DNA of 38,288 nt, from NCBI GenBank assembly GCA_031269535.1, contig JAISZA010000190.1, positions 1-38,288 of the forward strand, in the 5' to 3' direction. The stretch comes from Tannerellaceae bacterium. Lineage in GTDB: Bacteria; Bacteroidota; Bacteroidia; Bacteroidales; Tannerellaceae. Positions 8,472-17,548 of the stretch are shown here, in pieces. Under the pieces are notes generated by a model that was given only the letters and a program-made list of their open reading frames with translations, ran no database searches and was not told the origin of the DNA. The translations under genes and the position numbers were made by a program. Within the stretch, counting starts at the first letter, position 1. Every line of letters begins with the position of its first letter.

Positions 8472-9332
8472 TTATGATTTTTCTTTACTGAATACGACAT
8501 CGCCTTTCTTAATCGCATCCTGATAGAGTTCTTCTTCAAAGTTTCTTAAAAACTCCATTTTCCGCTGATTAATCAGCATTTCGATGACCTGAGGCTCTGC
8601 GTATTCGTAAGGAGCCAGACTTCCTACCGGAAGGTATTCTTTGATATTCAATAAATAACAATAACTGCTGTCTGATAGTTCTACCGTTTTATTATTCCTC
8701 AGAAAGTTATTTGTATTCGTTACCTGCATGGGGATATTCGCCATTACTTCGTCGAAGCTTACCCATCTGTCGTAAAAGTAGTCGTACGAAATTGCATTCT
8801 GTACACTGTACTTCTCAATTTTCTCCAACGATTCTACAGAGCTTGAGCTATACCATGTTTTCACATCCGACAATCCCGGAGCATTGAGGGGAATTTTCAG
8901 GAAGAGTCCTTTGATAAGTCCCTTATCCAATATGAACTTCTTCTGATTCTCTTCATAGTAGTTTATCCTGTCTGCCACTCTGATATCCGCAGAGAGTTTT
9001 TCTTTTATCAATCGTTCCTGATACCGGTAGCGAAACAATGAATGACGGTATTCTTCAACGAATTGTTCTATTTCCGTTTTTTCGTCTTCCAGGTTACGCA
9101 AAGCCACTTCATAGACCAGTGCGTCTTTCACCCATTTTTTTATAAAATTCTCAGCGATTAATAAACTGTCGGCAGAGGAGGAACCTTTGGGTATGATACG
9201 AAGCACTTCCGCCCGGCTCAGTGTTTTATCTCTCACTTTTGCCAACACATCGGTGTCGAGTATCTGTGTTCTTTTACACGAGCACAAGATTAGTCCAACG
9301 GCCGCCGTCAGGATAATGCTCTCCTTCCTCAT
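8472..9332 (-). CDS. Lipoprotein of the parvulin/SurA-like isomerase group
   Basis: 286 aa with a lipoprotein signal peptide: hydrophobic TAAVGLILCSC, with the probable lipidated Cys at about residue 19. The N-terminal segment (VLAKVRDKTLSRAEVLRIIP) resembles the start of SurA/PrsA-like chaperones, and a long charged helical region follows. A full parvulin catalytic domain is not obvious. It may act as a chaperone rather than an isomerase. The start overlaps the stop of the upstream gene as ATGA (9329-9332). It is the middle gene of a three-gene isomerase cluster. Family membership is supported by context and N-terminal pattern; the activity is inferred. Confidence 0.75.
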   Translation of the reverse strand: MRKESIILTAAVGLILCSCKRTQILDTDVLAKVRDKTLSRAEVLRIIPKGSSSADSLLIAENFIKKWVKDALVYEVALRNLEDEKTEIEQFVEEYRHSLFRYRYQERLIKEKLSADIRVADRINYYEENQKKFILDKGLIKGLFLKIPLNAPGLSDVKTWYSSSSVESLEKIEKYSVQNAISYDYFYDRWVSFDEVMANIPMQVTNTNNFLRNNKTVELSDSSYCYLLNIKEYLPVGSLAPYEYAEPQVIEMLINQRKMEFLRNFEEELYQDAIKKGDVVFSKEKS

Positions 9333-10948
9333 CGTTGCTTTCCGGTTAGTTTGGTCAGGAGTTTTGAATTGATCGTAACCGGGTATTTTGCATTCAGTTC
9401 TTTTAGCCATTCCGTTTCCAGAGCTGCCTGTTCTCCGACAGGTTTACTCCATATTTTCTCATTGCTCAACTCGAAAAGTAATATACCATCCTTGTACTCC
9501 TGAGTCAAGTGAGGAATCTCCGGATACTTAGTCTCCAGATTCTCCCGTTCGAACATCGTTGCTATATCCCTCACAAAAAGGTTGAATACCTCCTGCATGA
9601 AATCTTGGGAATAGGTCTTCGCCGAAAAAGGATTACGTTGCAGATAATAGGCAAATTCTTTCTGAGGGAAATCTTCGCCGTTCAGACGAATCAGGGTTTT
9701 ATCCATATCTTTCGCTTTCTCCCAGAACTCGCTGCTCTTTGGGAAATAGTCATCACATAATTTTTCCAGGTCGGCATAAGCATCCGCATAAAAGGTATAA
9801 TTGTATTCTTTCTTCAGATAATTATCAAATGCTCTGTACAATTCAAAATTCAATTCTGTTTTTCCCATATCATTTATAATATTATCTTTCACGGCATCAA
9901 ACGCAGGTCTTTCTTTTTTCTCTATCAGTTTAAAGATATAAGCAGCCTGCGCACTATAGAGAGGCCGGCTTATATCGCCGGGTTCCGAAAGCGCAAGCAC
10001 TGCATCTTCAATAGAGGAGAGAAGCTCGCCTGGGACATACCTGGGTAAAACCCCATCGCCAACCGTATCAACAGAATAAGTTCTCACTAAAGAGGTAAAA
10101 TCTTCTCCCGCGGAAGCCTTTTCATAAACTTCATTGATGAGCTTTTCCACTACTTCTTTGCTGCGTGTGACCGAATCAATGGTATAAGGAATATTGATAT
10201 AAGCAAGCTGGATATATCCGAAATTCGGACGTCGCGTATGTACCTTAATCAAGGAGAAGCCTTCCGAGGTTCGTACCGGTAAAGACACTTTTCCTGCAGG
10301 CATAGAATAAGCAACATCTTCAAAAACTTTTAATTTCTGCAGTGGAAGAAATCTTGGAATATATTCATATCTGACAGTTATACTGTCAGATACAGAAGGA
10401 TTCTGTCGCTCTTGCGTATTCCTGGATAAACTCATTCCCAGGGTATCGAAATCTTCTCCCCGGCAAATACGGTTATAGACTTCTATCGCTTGCCTGTAAA
10501 GGCTGACAGTATCTTTCGTCACACATTGCTCTTCCGTAAAAGGGAATAATATATGGCTCATAACAAGCGCCTCGCTTTCCCTTTCATAAATAACCCGGGC
10601 TGCCTCTTCTTCTCCTTTTCTGTCCGACATATAACCGGCAATCAGTTGGCTTTTGTAGGTCTCCAATTCTCTTTCAAAAGCGGGAGATTGGTTTAAGCCC
10701 AGATTTTCAGCCTCCAGTACTTTCAGTTTAAAGTTCTTAAACATTTCAACATACTGGTTTACCGACTTCTTGTCTGAGAAGTTCACCTCATTATTTTTAC
10801 GGGCAATATACATGAACTCCGCCAGAGGCACTTCTTTATCACCTACTACCATTATCACAGAATCGGGCAAGTCTTTTGCTTTCCCTGTAAAACAAACAAA
10901 GGCACACAATGCCATTACGATCTTTTTAATCCGGAATTGTTTCTTCAT
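9329..10948 (-). CDS. Periplasmic peptidyl-prolyl isomerase, parvulin type
   Basis: 539 aa with an N-terminal signal peptide (IVMALCAFVCFTGKAKD). A SurA/PpiD-like N-domain (DSVIMVVGDKEVPLAEFMYIARKNNE) is followed by two parvulin-like regions. The first (about 130-235) has VMSHILFPF and TSEGFSLIKVHTRRP; the second (about 240-345) has IQLAYINIPY, the DGVLPRYVPGELLSSIEDAVL segment, and YIFKLIEKKERPA. A long C-terminal helical part ends GKQR. It is the first gene of the envelope cluster, 85 bp after recQ, and overlaps the lipoprotein gene by 4 bp. Confidence 0.9.
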   Translation of the reverse strand: MKKQFRIKKIVMALCAFVCFTGKAKDLPDSVIMVVGDKEVPLAEFMYIARKNNEVNFSDKKSVNQYVEMFKNFKLKVLEAENLGLNQSPAFERELETYKSQLIAGYMSDRKGEEEAARVIYERESEALVMSHILFPFTEEQCVTKDTVSLYRQAIEVYNRICRGEDFDTLGMSLSRNTQERQNPSVSDSITVRYEYIPRFLPLQKLKVFEDVAYSMPAGKVSLPVRTSEGFSLIKVHTRRPNFGYIQLAYINIPYTIDSVTRSKEVVEKLINEVYEKASAGEDFTSLVRTYSVDTVGDGVLPRYVPGELLSSIEDAVLALSEPGDISRPLYSAQAAYIFKLIEKKERPAFDAVKDNIINDMGKTELNFELYRAFDNYLKKEYNYTFYADAYADLEKLCDDYFPKSSEFWEKAKDMDKTLIRLNGEDFPQKEFAYYLQRNPFSAKTYSQDFMQEVFNLFVRDIATMFERENLETKYPEIPHLTQEYKDGILLFELSNEKIWSKPVGEQAALETEWLKELNAKYPVTINSKLLTKLTGKQR

Positions 10949-10952
10949 ATTA

Positions 10953-10960
10953 CAAACATA
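10953..10960 (-). promoter_or_regulatory. Possible -7 box just before the isomerase start
   Basis: TATGTTTG on the minus strand matches TAnnTTTG exactly and ends 4 nt before the ATG at 10948. No clear -33 TTG is present. If used, transcription would begin at or just past the ATG, giving a leaderless mRNA. It may instead be chance, with the gene read from recQ. Confidence 0.3.
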
Positions 10961-11033
10961 TTACAAATATCATCTGAGAGTATAAACGGGGAATATGCTT
11001 AAAAAGTATGTTCCAGATATGTTTTTTACCTTA

Positions 11034-13217
11034 TCAATTAGCCATTTCGGAAAGGAACTTTATGCGAACCAGGCGAATCTCTTCTTCTGTATAATCGCTG
11101 CCCAACTCTGCGATGGCATCTTCCAGATCATCTGTCTCCGAGTCTTTAAAATACTCATAAATATCTTCAATATGATCTTCGTCCATGACATCATTCAGAA
11201 AATAATCAATATTGATGCGCGTACCCGAATAAACAATGGCTTCTATTTCATCCAGCAATTCGGGAAATTCCAGTCCTTTGGTCAGGGCTATATCGTCTAA
11301 GGCCACTTTTCGGTCGATACTCTGTACTATCCATACTTTCAGTTTCGACTTATTAGCCACCGTACGCACGCGCAAGTCTTCAGGGCGTTCGATCTCATTC
11401 TCTTCCACATGTTTGCGGATAAGCATAATAAATTCTTCGCCGTAGCGTTTGGCTTTTCCTGCTCCTACTCCGGGTATATTCTGCAATTCTTCCAGTGTAA
11501 CCGGATAGGTAGTTGCCATTGCTTCAAGAGAAGGGTCCTGGAAAATCACAAAAGGCGGCACTTCCAGACGTTTGGAAAGTTTTTTGCGAAGGTCTTTCAT
11601 CATCGAGTAGAGAACGGGATCTACAGCGCACGCAGCTCCCCCTCGTACCGGAGCGTCTTCGTCGTCTTCGTCGAACTCAATATCTTTTATTATTTTAAAC
11701 GATTCCGGATTCTCGATAAAATTTCTTCCTTTTCCTGTGATTTTAAGTAAGCCGTAATTCTCAATCTCTTTTGTCAGATAGCCGGCTATGAGTGCCTGAC
11801 GGATCACAGCGCTCCATGTTTTCTCGCTTTCATCCTGTCCGGAGCCAAAGATATCCGATAGTTCGTTGTGTTTATACGATTGTATTTCGGCTGTTTCGTT
11901 TCCTATTAATATATTGACAATATATTCCGCTTTAAACTTTTCTTTCAAGACACTTATTACTTCAAGTACAGCGCTCAACAACTCTTTTGCTTCCACTTGT
12001 TTCCTGGGGTTCAAACAATTATCACAATTCCCACAATTATCTTCCAGATACTCCTCACCAAAATAATGCAACAAGACTTTCCTACGGCATAAAGCTGTTT
12101 CTGCGTATGCAGCCGTTTCCAATAATAATTGTTTTCCTATTTCTTGCTCTGCAACAGGTTTACCTTGCATGAACTTTTCCAGCTTTTGCAGGTCTTTATA
12201 GGCATAAAAGGCAACACATTGTCCTTCGCCGCCATCCCGGCCCGATCGTCCTGTTTCCTGATAATATCCTTCCAGGCTTTTCGGTATATCATAATGGATT
12301 ACATAGCGGACATCCGGTTTATCTATTCCCATTCCGAAAGCGATAGTAGCAACAATCACATCCACCTGCTCCATCAGAAAAGCATCCTGATTCATTGTGC
12401 GTTGCTGCGAATCCATACCTGCATGATAGGATAAAGCTTTGATACCATTTGCTTTGAGTATATCGGCAAATTCTTCTACTTTTTTCCGGCTCAAGCAATA
12501 AATAATACCTGATTTGCCTTCCTTTGCTTTGATATACTTGATAATCTCTCTGTCCACATCCGGTCCTTTGGATCTGACTTCATAGTATAAATTCGGGCGG
12601 TTGAAAGATGACTTAAAAACAATGGCGTCGGTCATTCCTAAGTTTTTCTGAATATCATGCTGCACTTTGGGTGTAGCCGTAGCAGTCAAAGCTATCAGTG
12701 GACGTTTACCTATTTCACTTATTATCGGACGAATGCGGCGATATTCCGGACGAAAATCATGGCCCCATTCCGAGATACAATGCGCTTCATCCACCGCATA
12801 AAAAGAAATCTTTATCTGGCGCAGAAAATCCACATTTTCTTCTTTTGTCAGAGATTCCGGAGCGACATACAAAAGTTTGGTACGCCCCGATAAGAGGTCT
12901 TCTTTCACCTGGTCGATCGCTGCTTTGTTCAAAGAAGAATTAAGGAAATGAGCGATCCCATCTTCTTCGCTGAACGTCCGCATAGCGTCCACCTGATTCT
13001 TCATCAGCGCAATCAGAGGAGATATCACTATAGCCGTTCCTTCCATCAGGAGAGAAGGCAACTGATAGCATAAAGATTTTCCACCTCCTGTAGGCATTAA
13101 CACAAAGGTGTCATTACCTGCCAGTACATTTTCTATTATTGCTTTCTGATTTCCCTTAAAGGTATCAAACCCAAAATGTATTTTTAGTTTTTCAGTCAGA
13201 ATATCCTTTTTTGTCAT
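11034..13217 (-). CDS. recQ: ATP-dependent DNA helicase RecQ
   Basis: 3'-5' superfamily 2 helicase for recombination and fork repair, 727 aa. Walker A is MPTGGGKSLCYQLP (about 41-54). The DEAH-box segment is AVDEAHCISEWGHDFRPEYR. Motif III is ALTATATP and motif VI is YYQETGRSGRDG. The zinc-binding site has Cys in LCRRK and NCGNCDNC (about residues 370-400). RQC winged helix, HRDC (LEELQNIPGVGAGKAKRYGEEF) and an acidic C-terminal extension follow. It lies 27 bp after clpX, so it probably shares the clpP-clpX transcript. Confidence 0.97.
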   Translation of the reverse strand: MTKKDILTEKLKIHFGFDTFKGNQKAIIENVLAGNDTFVLMPTGGGKSLCYQLPSLLMEGTAIVISPLIALMKNQVDAMRTFSEEDGIAHFLNSSLNKAAIDQVKEDLLSGRTKLLYVAPESLTKEENVDFLRQIKISFYAVDEAHCISEWGHDFRPEYRRIRPIISEIGKRPLIALTATATPKVQHDIQKNLGMTDAIVFKSSFNRPNLYYEVRSKGPDVDREIIKYIKAKEGKSGIIYCLSRKKVEEFADILKANGIKALSYHAGMDSQQRTMNQDAFLMEQVDVIVATIAFGMGIDKPDVRYVIHYDIPKSLEGYYQETGRSGRDGGEGQCVAFYAYKDLQKLEKFMQGKPVAEQEIGKQLLLETAAYAETALCRRKVLLHYFGEEYLEDNCGNCDNCLNPRKQVEAKELLSAVLEVISVLKEKFKAEYIVNILIGNETAEIQSYKHNELSDIFGSGQDESEKTWSAVIRQALIAGYLTKEIENYGLLKITGKGRNFIENPESFKIIKDIEFDEDDEDAPVRGGAACAVDPVLYSMMKDLRKKLSKRLEVPPFVIFQDPSLEAMATTYPVTLEELQNIPGVGAGKAKRYGEEFIMLIRKHVEENEIERPEDLRVRTVANKSKLKVWIVQSIDRKVALDDIALTKGLEFPELLDEIEAIVYSGTRINIDYFLNDVMDEDHIEDIYEYFKDSETDDLEDAIAELGSDYTEEEIRLVRIKFLSEMAN

Positions 13218-13244
13218 ACGTGGTAACTATTAATAGGCCTATCT

Positions 13245-14474
13245 TCAAGCAATCTGTAAGCGATTCGTATCCGACTTGTCAAATTTTTCTTTTGCATACG
13301 CTAAGGTGACCTGAAGTTTCTTTTCATTTTCAGAAGGCATACTATACATGGCATCCATCATAATAGCCTCAACGATTGAGCGTAAACCACGGGCTCCCAG
13401 TTTAAACTCCAGCGCCTTATCAACGATAAATTCATACACATCTTCATCAAACAAAAGTTTGATTCCATCCATTTCAAATAACTTAAGGTATTGTTTGACA
13501 ATTGAATTTTTCGGTTCAGTAAGAATATTGCGGAGCGTGTTCCGATCCAGGGGGCTCAGATAAGTCAGGATCGGGAGCCGTCCGATAATTTCAGGGATCA
13601 GTCCATACGATTTCAAATCGGTGGGGGTGATATATTTCAGCATATTATCCCGGTCTAAGAGGTTCTTTTCTTTACCGGCCACATAGCCTACCACACGGGT
13701 ATTAAGGCGCTGGGCTATTTTCTTCTCAATCCCGTCGAAGGCTCCCCCACAGATAAACAAGATATTTTTGGTATCTACTGCGATCATCTTCTGTTCGGGA
13801 TGTTTTCGTCCTCCCTGGGGGGGTACGTTTACAATCGAGCCTTCCAGCAGTTTCAGCAAACCCTGCTGAACTCCTTCGCCGCTTACGTCGCGAGTAATGG
13901 AAGGATTATCGCTTTTACGTGCAATCTTGTCTATCTCATCAATAAAGACGATGCCTCGCTGGGCCATATCGACATGGTAATCGGCAGCCTGGAGCAGACG
14001 GGTCAGGATACTTTCGATATCTTCGCCTACATAACCGGCTTCGGTAAGAACAGTCGCATCCACAATGGCAAAGGGTACCCGGAGCAATCTGGCAATCGTA
14101 CGCGCCAGCAATGTTTTTCCCGTACCGGTAGCGCCTACCATGATGATATTCGATTTTTCTATTTCCACATCATCGGATGTCACTTTCTGCAGCAGACGTT
14201 TATAATGATTATAAACCGCAACCGATAAATAGCGTTTGGCATCATCCTGTCCGATAACATATTGGTCAAGGAATTTTTTTATATCTTCCGGTTTGGGTAG
14301 TTCTTTCTGATTCAATCCGAAAGGGTTTTTACTCTGTGCTCCCTGTTCCATCACGATTTCGTAAGCCTGCACAGCACATATATCACAGATAGCACCTGAT
14401 ATTCCATTAATAAGCATATTTACGTCGCGGCTGCCTCTTCCGCAAAATGTACAGATATCTCCTGTTTTGGCCAT
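13245..14474 (-). CDS. clpX: ClpX, ATPase subunit of the ClpXP protease
   Basis: AAA+ unfoldase, 409 aa. The N-terminal zinc-binding domain shows CTFCGR and CDIC. Walker A is [11 protein letters not shown], Walker B is [14 protein letters not shown], pore loop GYVGEDIES is present, and sensor 2 lies in [14 protein letters not shown] chose the ATG at 14474 ([12 protein letters not shown]) because it matches the family start; an ATG at 14504 would add ten basic residues and begin 3 bp after clpP. It lies directly behind clpP, as expected for partners in one operon. Confidence 0.97.
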   Translation of the reverse strand: MAKTGDICTFCGRGSRDVNMLINGISGAICDICAVQAYEIVMEQGAQSKNPFGLNQKELPKPEDIKKFLDQYVIGQDDAKRYLSVAVYNHYKRLLQKVTSDDVEIEKSNIIMVGATGTGKTLLARTIARLLRVPFAIVDATVLTEAGYVGEDIESILTRLLQAADYHVDMAQRGIVFIDEIDKIARKSDNPSITRDVSGEGVQQGLLKLLEGSIVNVPPQGGRKHPEQKMIAVDTKNILFICGGAFDGIEKKIAQRLNTRVVGYVAGKEKNLLDRDNMLKYITPTDLKSYGLIPEIIGRLPILTYLSPLDRNTLRNILTEPKNSIVKQYLKLFEMDGIKLLFDEDVYEFIVDKALEFKLGARGLRSIVEAIMMDAMYSMPSENEKKLQVTLAYAKEKFDKSDTNRLQIA

Positions 14475-14507
14475 ATGAATATGGTTTTTATTTTTTTTGT
14501 TCAATTA

Positions 14508-15167
14508 TTATTTACGTATTAAAATCTCATCAATCATACCATATTCTCGGGCTTCTTCCGCATTCATCCAGAAATCCCTGTCACCATCTTTTTCTACTCT
14601 TTCGTAAGGCTGCCCCGAATGCTCCGAAATAATCGTATAGACTTCTTTTTTAATCTTTACTATTTCGCGGGCTACGATTTCGATATCCGAGGCCTGTCCT
14701 TGTGTGCCTCCCAGGGGCTGGTGTATCATCACGCGCGAATGTTTCAAAGCAAATCGTTTTCCTTTTGTTCCGGCAACTAATAGTATAGAGGCCATCGAAG
14801 CCGCTATTCCCGTACATATAGTCGATATCTCGCTACTCACATAGTGCATGGTATCATAGACTCCATATCCGGCATAGACCGAACCGCCCGGCGAGTTGAT
14901 ATAGATAGAGATATCTTTCCCCGGATCAGTTGAATCCAAAAATAATAACTGGGCCTGAATGATATTAGCTACCTGATCATCAATAGCTGTCCCCAGAAAG
15001 ATGATCCGATCCATCATCAAACGGGAAAAAACATCCATCGCCTGTACATTTAACTGACGTTCCTCAAGGATATACGGAGTAAGGCTGCTGCTTATATGAA
15101 TATAGCTATCCAGCGCATTACTGTTTACACCTGCATGTTTCGTTGCATATTTCCTGAAATCTTCCAT
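14508..15167 (-). CDS. clpP: ClpP, proteolytic subunit of the ClpXP protease
   Basis: Serine peptidase that forms the 14-subunit chamber fed by ClpX. It is 219 aa. The catalytic triad is visible: Ser124 in GIAASMAS, His149 in MIHQPLGG, and a likely Asp194 in VEKDGDRD. INSPGGSVYAG forms the oxyanion and substrate-binding region. The N-terminus (about 25 residues before LTPYILEER) is slightly longer than in E. coli, which may be a short propeptide. It is followed by clpX at 33 bp. Confidence 0.97.
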   Translation of the reverse strand: MEDFRKYATKHAGVNSNALDSYIHISSSLTPYILEERQLNVQAMDVFSRLMMDRIIFLGTAIDDQVANIIQAQLLFLDSTDPGKDISIYINSPGGSVYAGYGVYDTMHYVSSEISTICTGIAASMASILLVAGTKGKRFALKHSRVMIHQPLGGTQGQASDIEIVAREIVKIKKEVYTIISEHSGQPYERVEKDGDRDFWMNAEEAREYGMIDEILIRK

Positions 15168-15241
15168 TGTTTAAATCTTCAATAATTTAGTACCGTAAAA
15201 GACATAAATAAAGGACTCCCCTCTTTTTCTTAAACGGATAA

Positions 15242-15273
15242 CAAAGTTATAAATAAAATTCTGAAAGAAACAA
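15242..15273 (-). promoter_or_regulatory. Probable clpP promoter
   Basis: On the minus strand TAACTTTG (15242-15249) matches TAnnTTTG, with TTG (15271-15273) 21 bp upstream. The leader to clpP would be about 70 nt. It implies that clpP-clpX-recQ can be transcribed independently of tig. Confidence 0.55.
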
Positions 15274-15337
15274 TTAATTTGCAATCCGCTCATACTTTTT
15301 TAAAGAGAAATCCTTTTTCCATGCAATAACCCGCTAT

Positions 15338-16723
15338 TTATACCGGTTGTTCCTGTTCTTCTATCTGAAAGAGGTCCCCAAATTCCTTTATTGAAACTTC
15401 TTTAATGTCTAAAGTGACTGTTTTCTTCAGCCAGTTCACAAGTTTGTCTTCTATCGCACGGTCAGCGATATTTCTCAAGGCATTTTTGTCTTGCAACATA
15501 TTTTTGGCGTAAGTGGATACCTGCTCGTCGGTGACAGACAGCATACCGTACTGTACCAGGCGGGCTCTCACTATTTTCTGCGCAATGGCTTCCACGTCTT
15601 TATCTTCTATTTCAATATTGTTCTTCTTTACAATACTTTCCTTTATCAGGTGGAATTTCAGGTCTTCGCTTATCTTCGGATACTTTTCTTCTACCTGTTC
15701 CATTGTCTTGTAATCGTCATGTGTGAGCAGTATCCAGCGCTTCAGTATATCGTCGGCAAAGTCTATGCGGCCTGCTTTATCCAGCAGGAAAGGACGTATA
15801 TCGGTAAGAAATTTATAATCGCTCTGGGGAAAGTATTGTTCGCCTATGGATTCTCTTACTTTTCCGCGGAATGATTCTTCGTCTGTCACAGTGCCTTCTC
15901 CGCAGATTTTATCATACAATGCCTGATCCAATGCAGCCTCTTCATAATGCGCGATTTCGGTAATCTCAAGACTGAAATCACTGGTAATCCCTGCTACCTC
16001 CGCTTTGTCTTTCTGCAGGAAAGTAGCTATTTCCATTTCCACTCCCTTGTATGCTTTCTGAGGATTGAAGGTAAGCACCGAATCCTTTTTCGCACCGATG
16101 AATGCAGCTTTCGCTTCCTCATCTTTGATATACATAGGCATCAATACGGCTTCTTCCACCACAATCCCCTCTTCTTTGGGGAGGCCGTTCTCCAGCTCGG
16201 TCACTTTCGCCTTTATCATATCTTTCTCATCCGTCACTTCTTCCGCATCAGAGTTATAAGAACCAAAAGTCGCCCGGTAAGACTCAATCTGCTTATTCAG
16301 CACTTCATCGTCAACAATCACCCGGTAGTAGTCTAAATGGTCTCCGGAGCTTAGCTTTATATGAATATCCGGAGCAAGAGCCAGATCAAAACAAAACTCA
16401 AATTCTTCCTGTGTGTCGAAATCAAATGCCTGCTGCTCTGTCTCATTAGGCAGAGGATCGCCCAATATGTCGATATTGTTTTCCTGGATATGCTTTAAAA
16501 GCGTTTCGGAAACAAGTTTATTCATTTCTTCGGCCAACACATGTTTCCCATACATCTTATTTATAATTCCCATGGGTACCATTCCTTTACGGAAACCCGG
16601 CATATTCGCATTCCTGCGAAAGTGCCGTAAACCCGCTTCTACTTGTACGGCACAATCCTCTTTTGCCATTTTTATTTTCAGGATACCACTCACTGCATCC
16701 TGTTTACTGAACGATATATTCAT
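15338..16723 (-). CDS. tig: Trigger factor, ribosome-associated chaperone
   Basis: First chaperone to meet nascent chains at the ribosome exit. It is 461 aa. The N-terminal ribosome-binding domain carries the signature as NMPGFRKGMVPMGII (about 39-53). The middle FKBP-like region is poorly conserved, which is common in this phylum, and the C-terminal helical arm is long and charged. It precedes clpP-clpX, the widespread tig-clpP-clpX order. Its own promoter is seen at 16768-16799. Confidence 0.93.
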   Translation of the reverse strand: MNISFSKQDAVSGILKIKMAKEDCAVQVEAGLRHFRRNANMPGFRKGMVPMGIINKMYGKHVLAEEMNKLVSETLLKHIQENNIDILGDPLPNETEQQAFDFDTQEEFEFCFDLALAPDIHIKLSSGDHLDYYRVIVDDEVLNKQIESYRATFGSYNSDAEEVTDEKDMIKAKVTELENGLPKEEGIVVEEAVLMPMYIKDEEAKAAFIGAKKDSVLTFNPQKAYKGVEMEIATFLQKDKAEVAGITSDFSLEITEIAHYEEAALDQALYDKICGEGTVTDEESFRGKVRESIGEQYFPQSDYKFLTDIRPFLLDKAGRIDFADDILKRWILLTHDDYKTMEQVEEKYPKISEDLKFHLIKESIVKKNNIEIEDKDVEAIAQKIVRARLVQYGMLSVTDEQVSTYAKNMLQDKNALRNIADRAIEDKLVNWLKKTVTLDIKEVSIKEFGDLFQIEEQEQPV

Positions 16724-16767
16724 TCCGAATGATTTAAAATATTATTATCGTTTTTAATTTTAGCCTG

Positions 16768-16799
16768 CAAAATTAGACTTATTCTTTTAATATCGCAAA
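16768..16799 (-). promoter_or_regulatory. Probable tig promoter
   Basis: On the minus strand TAATTTTG (16768-16775) follows TTTG (16796-16799) with a 20-bp spacer, close to the full Bacteroidota consensus. The leader to the tig ATG would be about 40 nt. Confidence 0.7.
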
Positions 16800-16933
16800 T
16801 CGTAAAGTAAAAAAAACACCTGTTTTCGGAGTTACAAGTTCACACTGACGGAAAAAACAGGAGCAACTGTTTCAAAGCTCCCATGAAACTAATAAATTTG
16901 TCCCTGGAAAATTTTCCTTGTCCGGCTGTAGAA

Positions 16934-17003
16934 CCCGAGGTTTTACAGCTGTGAGACCTCAGGTTTCACAATTGTGAGACTTCTGGTTTCACAGCTGTGG
17001 AAG
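16934..17003. repeat. Three tandem palindromic units
   Basis: Three consecutive units of 22-23 bp each contain a palindromic core: ttacagctgtga, tcacaattgtga (a perfect 12-bp palindrome) and tcacagctgtgg. The units share the linker agac or gagg with ctcaggtt or ttctggtt. They lie in the gap between the lipoprotein gene end (17081) and the tig promoter. They could be a set of operator sites, a structured 3' end, or a member of an intergenic repeat family. The rest of the gap shows only a short gttagttagtta repeat near 17053. Confidence 0.7.
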
Positions 17004-17080
17004 TGAATGTAAACAATATTCCGTCTGTTAGTGCACTACGAATAAACAATCAGTTAGTTAGTTACTGAGTTACAACTATA

Positions 17081-17548
17081 TTAATATTGAACATATATTT
17101 TATTTCCGTTGCGGGAAACATGATAGGCCTTTAGTTGTTCGCGGCCCGGCCCTTCTACCGGATTCCCGATGCCGTTTAACAGTTCATACCGACTCCCGCA
17201 TTGGGGGCAAACAGCATACAGATGGTCGTCGCTCACGCTTACAGTCGTCGTCCGGCTGGCTTCATACGGGCAGGCGGCATCAAAGGCGTAAAAAGCATCC
17301 ATGCCTGCGCTATTCAGTCCATGATAAACCAGTATGCCTCCGAAACCTGTCCGTTCGACATCTTGGTTGATGTTGCCGGGAGTATAAATCTTATAGGCCG
17401 GCACAGGGATCAGGTCTTTATCTTCAAAAACTAAATCCAGTTCCAGATAGACCGGATAATCCGGGATGCTGGAGACATAGGCTTTACTACAAGAGCTTAG
17501 CAGGAAAAGCAGCAGGCAGGCAAAGGAGGCGAAGGAGGAGTATTTCAT
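17081..17548 (-). CDS. Lipoprotein with Rieske-like fold and altered ligands
   Basis: 155 aa with a lipoprotein signal peptide (LLLFLLSSC, Cys at about 20). The C-terminal half resembles a Rieske domain: CPYE, then CPQCGSRYE followed by GNPVEGPGREQLKAYHV. In Rieske proteins the two iron-binding motifs are CxH and CxxH; here they read CPY and CxxC, so the histidine ligands are missing. It is therefore unlikely to hold a normal 2Fe-2S Rieske cluster. It might bind another metal, carry a disulfide, or be only structural. Its start overlaps the argH stop by 1 nt (TGATG). The function is unknown. Confidence 0.8.
   Translation of the reverse strand: MKYSSFASFACLLLFLLSSCSKAYVSSIPDYPVYLELDLVFEDKDLIPVPAYKIYTPGNINQDVERTGFGGILVYHGLNSAGMDAFYAFDAACPYEASRTTTVSVSDDHLYAVCPQCGSRYELLNGIGNPVEGPGREQLKAYHVSRNGNKIYVQY

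Noticed and set aside
16934-17003. CRISPR array
   Set aside because: Only three units, no constant repeat separated by unique spacers, and no cas genes nearby.
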